Source of the DNA: SZUA-521 sp041738285
Lineage (GTDB): Bacteria > Pseudomonadota > Gammaproteobacteria > Pseudomonadales > Azotimanducaceae
NCBI GenBank assembly: GCA_041738285.1
Contig: JBGSQB010000172.1
Location: 1-12,153 of the forward strand
DNA: 12,153 bases
Direction: 5' to 3'
Shown: positions 6,613 through 12,153 of the stretch, in pieces
Position numbering within the stretch: the first letter of the stretch is position 1
Layout: the number at the start of each line of letters is the position of its first letter
Translations under genes and position numbers: made by a program
The notes under the pieces: model-generated
What the model saw: the letters and a program-made list of their open reading frames with translations, nothing else
The model's database searches: none
What the model was told of the DNA's origin: nothing

Positions 6613-7389
6613 TCAGCACCAACTGACGTCTACACGCGACAACCAGCACGAAGGCGATTCCAGTGCGCGTACGTACTGCACGCCCCCAAGTGCACCCATT
6701 TGCGCCACGATCCAAGCTTGTCGCGCACGCACGTGGGCGGACGGCGCTTCTACTCGAAATCGAATGGGGTTCGGCAACACTGCAGCGAGCAATGCACTCT
6801 GGAGTCGGCTCACGTGCGATGCGTGCCGGCGAAAGAAGTATTCGCTTGCCGCGCCGACGCCGAACACGCCGCGGCTGAACTCGGCGACATTCAGGTACAC
6901 CTCCAGAATTCGCGTCTTCGGCCAGAATGCCTCGATGAGAAGGGTGAAGTACGCTTCCAGGCCCTTGCGAGCCCAGCTTTGCTGCTGCCACAGGAACAGG
7001 TTCTTTGCCGTCTGCTGAGAGATCGTGCTCGCGCCACGCATCGATACACCGCGGCTGCGTTGCGACAGGGCTTGTTCGCTCTCCACGAAGTCGAAGCCGA
7101 AATGCCCGGAAAAGCGTTGATCCTCCGCCGCCACAACGGCGAGTTTCATGTCATTGGAGATGTTTCCCCAGTCCACCCACCGATACCGAAACACGTACCC
7201 GGGCAACGCACTCGCGTACGCATCCAATCGATCGACCAGCATGAAGGCCGTCGTCGGCGGATCCACCCAGCGCAACATGAGAACCAGTCCAATCGTCACG
7301 GCAATCCACGCGATGACGACCACCCTTGCCGCGCGACCGATGCGCGCAAGGATCCCGTAGCCTGTTCGCCGCCTCCTCCGGGTGTTCAT
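6613..7389 (-). CDS. mtgA: Monofunctional biosynthetic peptidoglycan transglycosylase
   Basis: A GT51-family glycosyltransferase that polymerises lipid II into glycan strands at the outer face of the inner membrane, without a transpeptidase domain. It has 258 residues, close to the family norm. A basic N-terminus (NTRRRRR) is followed by one membrane anchor at about 22-40. The family motifs come in order: AAEDQRFSGHFG with catalytic Glu89, RGASTISQQTAKNLFLW (118-134), RKGLEAYFTLLIE (141-153), RILEVYLNVAEF (160-171) and ALLAAVLPNP (199-208). ATG 7389 has no strong ribosome site. A possible -10, TATACT, lies at 7434-7429 on this strand, with no good -35. The gene is divergent from the CoA ligase and convergent with the protease gene. 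The identification is very secure and supports a proteobacterial host. Confidence 0.95.
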   Translation of the reverse strand: MNTRRRRRTGYGILARIGRAARVVVIAWIAVTIGLVLMLRWVDPPTTAFMLVDRLDAYASALPGYVFRYRWVDWGNISNDMKLAVVAAEDQRFSGHFGFDFVESEQALSQRSRGVSMRGASTISQQTAKNLFLWQQQSWARKGLEAYFTLLIEAFWPKTRILEVYLNVAEFSRGVFGVGAASEYFFRRHASHVSRLQSALLAAVLPNPIRFRVEAPSAHVRARQAWIVAQMGALGGVQYVRALESPSCWLSRVDVSWC

Positions 7390-7553
7390 GAGCGGTATCG
7401 ATGCGCCGATGCCAAAAGACAGCGCGCGAGTATAAGGTGCAACGACGCCATGCGAGACGTTTCAAGTCACCACAAGATATGGACGGACCTGTGCTACAAG
7501 TAGGTGCGTAGGGAGCGGTCCGCGCCGAGCGCCAATGGCGACACTCGACAACC

Positions 7554-7558
7554 GGAGG
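7554..7558 (+). promoter_or_regulatory. Shine-Dalgarno site of the acyl-CoA ligase
   Basis: GGAGG lies five bases before ATG 7564. This strong site fixes the start against an open frame running back to 7504. The 174-base divergent gap 7390-7563 shows no palindrome like the 9266 and 9397 sites. Confidence 0.7.
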
Positions 7559-7563
7559 ACGTT

Positions 7564-9264
7564 ATGAACTTGGAGCGATTGCCCGCAGCCGCCCGAGCGA
7601 TCATTGGCCCGGGTGGACGATTCGAGCTCGTGGACGCACAGATTCGCGGCATGGATATGCGTGTGTTCAAGGCCGCGCCGCCCACCCTGATCGATATCTA
7701 CCGCGGCGCGCTCGAATTCGCCGACGACACCTTTCTGGTGTACGAGGACGAGCGCTACACCTTCGCCGACGCCTGGCGCGAAACGCGCCGCGTGGCGACC
7801 GCGCTGCAGACGCTCGGCGTCAACAAGGGCGACCGTGTTGGCATTGCCATGCGCAACTATCCCGAGTGGGTGTGGGCATTCATGGGGAGCACCGCGATGG
7901 GAGCCGTGGCCGTGTGCATGAATGCCTGGTGGTCGGGCGAAGAGATGAATTACGGCATCGACGACAGCGGCCTCAAGACCCTGTTTGTTGACCGCGAGCG
8001 CCTCGAGCACGTCGCGCTATATCTGGATGAGAAGGACCTTCATGTCGTCGCCGTGCGCACGGAGCACACCAGCGGCCGCGGCGTACAGAGCTGGCGGCAA
8101 CTCATGGGCGGGGTGAGTCCAGACACGCCCGCCGTGGCAATGCACCCGGACGACGACGCGATACTGCTCTATACCTCCGGCTCAACGGCCCGGCCCAAGG
8201 GTGTGCTGTCGTCGCATCGCGCGGTGATTCACGGAGTGCTTGGGTGGGAGGCGAATTCGGCGATTGGTCAGGCGATTGCAGGCAAGAAAGCCGAGACGCG
8301 CACCACGCAACCCGCAACGATTCTCACCGTGCCGCTGTTTCACGTGACGGGCCTGAGCGGCCAGCTGCTGACGTCGTTCCGCCCGGGACGCAAGGTGATT
8401 GGCATGCACAAGTGGGACGCCGAGAAGGCGCTGGCCATCATCGAGCGAGAGCGGGTCACGCACTTCAGCGGTGTGCCGACGATGGCACAAGAACTGATCA
8501 ATTCACCAAACTTCGGCAACTACGACCTGTCGAGCCTGCGCAATATCGGTGGCGGTGGCGCTGCCATGGCGCCGCAACACTCCCAGCACATCCACGAACG
8601 CACCAAGAGTCGCGCACGCCCGCAAGCCGCGTACGGTATGACCGAAACGAACGGCCTCGGTACGTCGAACCGCGGCGCCAAACTGCTCAGCAAGCCGAAC
8701 AGTTGCGGCCAGGCGGTGCTACCGCTGGTCGAGATCAAAATTGCGGGCGCGGACGGTGAAGAGCGGCCGCGCGGCGCAACAGGCGAGATCTGGATTCGTG
8801 GTCCGATGAACTTCACTGCCTACTGGAATCATCCGCAAGCAACGGCGGAAACGCTTGTCGACGGCTGGGTGCGCACCGGCGACATCGGCCACATGGACGA
8901 AGAGGACTTCGTTTACATCACCGATCGCGCCAAGGACATGATCATCCGTGGCGGCGAAAACATCGGCTGCCAGGAAGTGGAAGCGGTCATCTACGAGCAT
9001 GCGCTCGTCACGGAGTGCGCGGTGTTCGGCGTACCCGACGACCGTCTCGGCGAGACGGTGGCCGCGGTGGTGATGGCGAAGGCCGGCGCGATCCTGACTG
9101 CTGCCGACATACGTTCGTACGTCGCTGACCGCGTGGCGCGATTCAAGGTGCCAGACCACGTGTGGGTGCGGCACGATCAACTGCCTCGCACCGCGTCGGG
9201 CAAGATCTACAAGCGCGGCCTGCGCGACGACGCCATCGCGGAGATGGCAGATTCCGAATCTTGA
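7564..9264 (+). CDS. AMP-forming acyl-CoA ligase (fatty or aromatic acid type)
   Basis: A complete 566-residue ANL-superfamily adenylating enzyme, converting acid, ATP and CoA to acyl-CoA, AMP and pyrophosphate. The core motifs are all present: the phosphate loop YTSGSTARPKG (203-213), YGMTET (357-362), GWVRTGD (434-440), the hinge region ITDRAKDMIIRGGENI (452-467) and the catalytic lysine in PRTASGK (Lys547). The domain order and length match class I acyl-CoA synthetases (FadD-like or caffeate/4-coumarate ligase-like). The acid substrate cannot be read from the sequence. It stands 163 bases upstream of the dioxygenase operon on the same strand. Its stop is directly followed by one of the two palindromic sites, so it may act in the same pathway. 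Its own promoter was not identified. Confidence 0.92.
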   Translation: MNLERLPAAARAIIGPGGRFELVDAQIRGMDMRVFKAAPPTLIDIYRGALEFADDTFLVYEDERYTFADAWRETRRVATALQTLGVNKGDRVGIAMRNYPEWVWAFMGSTAMGAVAVCMNAWWSGEEMNYGIDDSGLKTLFVDRERLEHVALYLDEKDLHVVAVRTEHTSGRGVQSWRQLMGGVSPDTPAVAMHPDDDAILLYTSGSTARPKGVLSSHRAVIHGVLGWEANSAIGQAIAGKKAETRTTQPATILTVPLFHVTGLSGQLLTSFRPGRKVIGMHKWDAEKALAIIERERVTHFSGVPTMAQELINSPNFGNYDLSSLRNIGGGGAAMAPQHSQHIHERTKSRARPQAAYGMTETNGLGTSNRGAKLLSKPNSCGQAVLPLVEIKIAGADGEERPRGATGEIWIRGPMNFTAYWNHPQATAETLVDGWVRTGDIGHMDEEDFVYITDRAKDMIIRGGENIGCQEVEAVIYEHALVTECAVFGVPDDRLGETVAAVVMAKAGAILTAADIRSYVADRVARFKVPDHVWVRHDQLPRTASGKIYKRGLRDDAIAEMADSES

Positions 9265-9265
9265 A

Positions 9266-9283
9266 AATGACTACATAGTCATT
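9266..9283. promoter_or_regulatory. Palindromic operator candidate, site 1
   Basis: AATGACTA-CA-TAGTCATT is a perfect inverted repeat with 8-base arms, starting two bases after the CoA ligase stop. The form resembles TetR-family operators such as TGACCAnnTGGTCA of RutR. It also falls in the 17-base spacer between TTGAAA (9261-9266, overlapping its first base) and a weak -10-like ACTCAT (9284-9289), as some repressor sites do. The regulator gene is not in the window. Confidence 0.6.
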
Positions 9284-9366
9284 ACTCATGCGGATCTCGC
9301 ATTCAGACCTCTGGCGCGTAGTACCCAACGAAATGGAAGAAAAACAAGCACTACCGAAGATTCTAG

Positions 9367-9396
9367 TTGCACCTCATTTGGCTCGCACGCTAGCAT
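9367..9396 (+). promoter_or_regulatory. Weak candidate promoter for the dioxygenase operon
   Basis: TTGCAC (9367-9372) and TAGCAT (9391-9396), 18 bases apart, are partial -35 and -10 matches (three and four of six). They sit immediately before operator site 2, so bound repressor would cover the start of transcription. The placement is stronger evidence than the hexamers themselves. Confidence 0.3.
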
Positions 9397-9414
9397 AATG
9401 ACCAATTAGTCATT
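9397..9414. promoter_or_regulatory. Palindromic operator candidate, site 2
   Basis: AATGACCA-AT-TAGTCATT is the same inverted repeat as site 1 with one arm mismatch (C for T); 15 of 18 bases are identical between the sites. It ends 13 bases before the dioxygenase ATG, where it could block transcription initiation. The centres of the two sites are 131 bases apart, about 12.5 helical turns. Confidence 0.65.
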
Positions 9415-9427
9415 CATCGGGGCCCAG

Positions 9428-10342
9428 ATGATCAAAATCGAGGACATTTCTCACGTGGCCTTCAGCGCCCCCGACCTCGATGAAATGGCAGGGTTCCTCC
9501 ACGACTTCGGTATGCCCGCCACTCGGATCGACGGGCGCCTCTATGGCCGCGGCACAGGCACGGCACCGTATCTGCACATCACCGAACTGGGCGAACCGCG
9601 CTTTGTTGGCCTCGGTCTGCGTGCCGCCTCGGTGGCGGATGTCGAGACCCTGGCGAGTGCCGAGCACGCCCAGGTCAAAGCAGTAGATCGTCCGGGCGGC
9701 GGTGTCTGCGTAACCCTCGCAGACCCTGATGGCTTCTCGGTCGAGGTGATTGCCGGTCAGTTGCCGGCTGCGCCCCTGCCACTGCCCCACGCCAGCGGTT
9801 GGAACAATGCGCGCCAGCGCACGCGGCTGCGCCAAACCAAACGCACGGGTAATTCTCCAGCCCATGTGGTGCGCCTGGGTCATTGTGTGTTGGGTGTGTC
9901 CGACTTCCGTGCGTCCGAACGTTGGTACAAGGAGCGCTTCGGTTTCATCACGTCCGACGAAATCACGCTGTCGCCGGAATTGGCCCTCGGCGCGTTCATG
10001 CGATGCGACCGCGGCGATATTCCGACTGATCACCACACACTGTTCCTCATGCAGGGACCGATTGGCGTTGCGTTCCACCACGCCGCGTTCGAGGTCGTCG
10101 ATGTCGACGACTTGTTCGCCGGGCACCAACGATTGCATCAAGCCGGCCGCACACCCGAGTGGGGCGTGGGTCGCCACGTGCTGGGAAGCCAGGTGTTCGA
10201 CTACTGGCGTGATCCGTGGAATCACACGCTCGAACACTGGACCGACGGCGACCTGCTGACTGCCGCAGACGGCAGTAACGTGGTACCGCTGCCGGAACTG
10301 CTCGCCGTGCAATGGGGACCAGCCGCGCCCGGCCCTCGTTGA
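9428..10342 (+). CDS. Type I extradiol ring-cleavage dioxygenase (VOC fold)
   Basis: A 304-residue protein of two glyoxalase/VOC modules, as in BphC-type enzymes that split catechols next to the hydroxyls using Fe(II) or Mn(II) and O2. The N-terminal module (5-110) is the non-catalytic half. The C-terminal module (about 148-275) holds the 2-His-1-Glu metal site: His152 in RLGHCVLG, His218 in FHHAAFEV and Glu269 in NHTLEHW. The second-shell residues match BphC in spacing: His250 and Tyr259 stand 19 and 10 before Glu269, as His241 and Tyr250 stand before Glu260, and His202/203 fits His195. An Arg/Lys-rich linker (126-140) joins the modules. A CGGGG sequence lies just before ATG 9428. It heads the operon behind operator site 2. 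The catechol substrate is unknown; a non-ring-cleaving VOC role is less likely given the intact active site. Confidence 0.85.
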   Translation: MIKIEDISHVAFSAPDLDEMAGFLHDFGMPATRIDGRLYGRGTGTAPYLHITELGEPRFVGLGLRAASVADVETLASAEHAQVKAVDRPGGGVCVTLADPDGFSVEVIAGQLPAAPLPLPHASGWNNARQRTRLRQTKRTGNSPAHVVRLGHCVLGVSDFRASERWYKERFGFITSDEITLSPELALGAFMRCDRGDIPTDHHTLFLMQGPIGVAFHHAAFEVVDVDDLFAGHQRLHQAGRTPEWGVGRHVLGSQVFDYWRDPWNHTLEHWTDGDLLTAADGSNVVPLPELLAVQWGPAAPGPR

Positions 10343-10370
10343 ACGCTCACCGACACTCGAAGGGGAACTC

Positions 10371-11234
10371 ATGAGACTCGCAACCTTTTCTACCGGCGGT
10401 GCGTCCGAGATCGGCATCGTCACGAACGATCGTATCATCTCGATATCGCGTACAACCCCGCGCCTGGCGCAGGACATGCTCGATCTCATCACCCGATGGC
10501 CCGCGCTCGAGCCCGAGGTGCGACGAATCGCCAGCACCAACGCCGCTGATGCCATCGCGCTCGACGCAGTGCAACTGCTGGCACCGATCCGGCGCCCGGG
10601 AAAGATCATGGCCATTGGCCTCAACTACGCCGATCACATCGAAGAGAGCAAGCTCGGCACGCCGGAACACCAGATCTGGTTTGCCAAGGCATCCAGCTCG
10701 GCCAACGGCCCATTCGGCGACATCGAGATCCCGCGCGTCGCCCAGACCGTCGACTACGAAGCGGAACTCGTCGCCGTCATCGGTCGTGGTGGTCGCAACC
10801 TCACCCGTGCGGATGCACCGGGTGCGTTATTCGGGTTGTGCGTCGGCAACGATGCAACCGAGCGCAGCTGGCAACACCGCACGCCGCAGTGGACGCTTGG
10901 GAAGTCGTTCGATACGCATGCGCCATTCGGACCATGGATCACCACGATGGACGAAGCGATCGATCCCCATGGCCGCGATATTCGCTGCACGGTGAACGGC
11001 GAGTTGCGGCAGAGCTCCAACACGCGTCATCTGGTGTTCGATGTGTGGGCGCAAGTGGAACATCTGTCGCAAGCCATGACGCTGGAACCCGGCGACCTGA
11101 TCTACACCGGCACACCGGGTGGAATCGGCGCAGCGATGAAGCCGATGAAGTTCCTGCAGCCTGGCGATGTCGTGCGCGTCGAAATCGAGGGCCTCGGTGC
11201 CATCGAGAACCGCTGCGTGGCGCAAGCGTCGTGA
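10371..11234 (+). CDS. Fumarylacetoacetate hydrolase (FAH) family enzyme
   Basis: A 287-residue FAH-fold protein. The family includes acylpyruvate hydrolases, 2-hydroxyhepta-2,4-dienedioate isomerases, 4-oxalocrotonate decarboxylases and 2-hydroxypentadienoate hydratases. The metal ligands are Glu130 and Glu132 in DYEAEL and Asp161 in GNDATER; the 29-residue step from Glu132 to Asp161 equals that in FAHD1. Other family marks are KIMAIGLNYADHIEE (78-92), a conserved Lys178 in LGKSFDT and YTGTPGGIG (245-253). The N-terminal 75 residues form the small accessory domain. AAGGGG five bases before ATG 10371 is a strong ribosome site, 28 bases after the dioxygenase. It probably acts on the dienoate formed after ring cleavage, but hydrolase, hydratase and decarboxylase cannot be told apart here. 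Its stop overlaps the next start (GTGA). Confidence 0.9.
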   Translation: MRLATFSTGGASEIGIVTNDRIISISRTTPRLAQDMLDLITRWPALEPEVRRIASTNAADAIALDAVQLLAPIRRPGKIMAIGLNYADHIEESKLGTPEHQIWFAKASSSANGPFGDIEIPRVAQTVDYEAELVAVIGRGGRNLTRADAPGALFGLCVGNDATERSWQHRTPQWTLGKSFDTHAPFGPWITTMDEAIDPHGRDIRCTVNGELRQSSNTRHLVFDVWAQVEHLSQAMTLEPGDLIYTGTPGGIGAAMKPMKFLQPGDVVRVEIEGLGAIENRCVAQAS

Positions 11235-12153
11235 GCAGCACCCTGTCATGCGATGTTCTGGTAGTCGGGCTTGGGCCTGTGGGCGCCACGCTATCGGCCC
11301 TGCTTGGCGACGCCGGCATTGAGGTGTGCGCCATCGATAAGTCGTTGGAGGTGTATCCCCTCCCCCGTGCCGCGCACTTCGATCACGAAATCATGCGTAC
11401 CTTCCAGCAACTCGGCATCGCGGACGAAGTGCTGCGCCACGCGCGTCCCATACCTGGATACGAATTCCGCAGCGCATCGGGTGAAGTGCTGGTGAGCTTC
11501 GGCGACATGACCGCCCAGTTCGCGGCGTCCGGCTGGGCCGGCGGCTACATGTTCAATCAACCGGGCCTCGAACGCGCCCTGCGCGCGAAGCTCGCGAAGC
11601 AACCCAATGTTCAAGTGAAGCTCGGTGCGAGTTTCGAGCGGCTCACGATCGAATCTGAAGGAGTACACGCTGACCTGGCCGGTGCAGACGGCCCGATGCG
11701 CGTGCACGCGCGCTACGTCGTCGGTTGCGATGGAGCCAGCAGCGCCGTTCGTGGGGCAATGCGCAGCAAACTGGAAGATCTCGAGTTCGATGAGCCGTGG
11801 CTCGTGATCGATGCGATCCCACGGCCCGGAGCTCGGATGCCCGCCGTCAACCTTCAGATCTGCGATCCGGCGCGGCCGACGACCTGTGTACTGATGGGGC
11901 CCGGCCGGCATCGTTGGGAATTCATGCTGCTCCCAGGCGAGACGGCTGAGCACGTGCTCACCGATGCGTTCATCGCAGGACTGCTCGCCAAGTGGGATGC
12001 CGATGTCGATATCGATCGCAAGGCGGTCTATCGCTTCCACGGGCTGGTGGCCGATCGATGGCGCGGCGGCCCGGTGCTGATCGCGGGTGATGCCGCACAC
12101 CAGACGCCGCCCTTTGCCGGCCAGGGCATGTGTGCCGGCATCCGCGACGCCGC
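11231..12153 (+). CDS. MhpA-like FAD-dependent aromatic hydroxylase, C-terminus cut by right edge
   Basis: The first 307 codons of a group A flavoprotein monooxygenase, a family that uses NAD(P)H and O2 to hydroxylate phenolic substrates. Visible motifs are the FAD-binding GLGPVG (13-18) in the first strand-turn-helix, VGCDGASSAVR (164-174) with the DG pair, and LIAGDAAHQTPPFAGQGM (283-300) with the GD pair. The stretch from CDPARP (211) to FMLLPGET (231-238) closely follows E. coli MhpA (CDPVRP...FMVMPGET), which makes 2,3-dihydroxyphenylpropionate. The assignment is therefore MhpA-like, though substrate identity is not assured. The start is GTG 11231, whose GTGA overlaps the FAH stop by four bases, a sign of translational coupling. 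No other in-frame start is close and no ribosome site is visible. Full length in the family is about 500-550 residues, so roughly 200 or more are missing. Confidence 0.88.
   Translation, partial: MSSTLSCDVLVVGLGPVGATLSALLGDAGIEVCAIDKSLEVYPLPRAAHFDHEIMRTFQQLGIADEVLRHARPIPGYEFRSASGEVLVSFGDMTAQFAASGWAGGYMFNQPGLERALRAKLAKQPNVQVKLGASFERLTIESEGVHADLAGADGPMRVHARYVVGCDGASSAVRGAMRSKLEDLEFDEPWLVIDAIPRPGARMPAVNLQICDPARPTTCVLMGPGRHRWEFMLLPGETAEHVLTDAFIAGLLAKWDADVDIDRKAVYRFHGLVADRWRGGPVLIAGDAAHQTPPFAGQGMCAGIRDA

Noticed and set aside
6499..7503. A 334-codon plus-strand frame opposite mtgA
   Set aside because: mtgA carries all GT51 motifs on the other strand. This frame starts inside the protease gene and has a low-complexity Arg/His-rich translation.
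9266..9414. The palindrome pair as terminal repeats of a tiny mobile element
   Set aside because: Each site is itself a complete palindrome, no flanking target duplication is visible, and the position before an operon start fits operators better.
9410..10624. A 404-codon open frame on the minus strand opposite the dioxygenase and FAH genes
   Set aside because: It lies antisense to two genes with intact catalytic motifs, shows no family motifs of its own, and is the kind of long open frame that GC-rich coding DNA produces on the opposite strand.

Overview
The window is GC-rich, densely coded bacterial DNA with no RNA genes, insertion sequences, CRISPR arrays or intergenic gaps over 300 bases. 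A monofunctional peptidoglycan transglycosylase (mtgA), a TesB thioesterase and an aromatic-catabolism cluster point to a proteobacterium. A gamma- or betaproteobacterium is my best guess; the sequence alone does not fix the taxon.

Layout: (1) 1-1054, minus strand: the tesB acyl-CoA thioesterase followed by the start of an AMP-forming acyl-CoA ligase that runs off the left edge. (2) 1197-3372, plus strand: an amidase-signature hydrolase whose end overlaps an SDR-fold protein by 8 bases; the SDR lacks the usual catalytic tyrosine. (3) 3413-6601, plus strand: two unusual, probably envelope-related proteins. One is a five-helix membrane protein with two pilin-like Cys modules and six CX7C pairs. 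The other is a single-chain protein with two retropepsin-like aspartic protease domains. (4) 6613-7389, minus strand: mtgA, converging on the protease gene with an 11-base gap. (5) 7564-9264, plus strand: a complete AMP-forming acyl-CoA ligase. (6) 9428-12153, plus strand: an apparent three-gene operon of a type I extradiol dioxygenase, an FAH-family hydrolase/decarboxylase/hydratase and an MhpA-like FAD hydroxylase that runs off the right edge.

The last three genes fit successive steps of aromatic meta-cleavage: ring hydroxylation to a catechol, extradiol cleavage, then processing of the dienoate product. The neighbouring CoA ligases and thioesterase would handle acid or CoA-thioester intermediates. 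This pathway assignment is inferred from families and gene order; the substrate is unknown.

The clearest non-coding signal is a pair of nearly identical 18-bp palindromes, AATGACYANNTAGTCATT, at 9266-9283 and 9397-9414. They bracket the gap in front of the dioxygenase operon and look like operators for a dimeric, probably TetR-type, repressor encoded outside the window. Less certain but worth a look are the domain architecture of the 591-residue membrane protein, the duplicated aspartic-protease protein and the tyrosine-less SDR.
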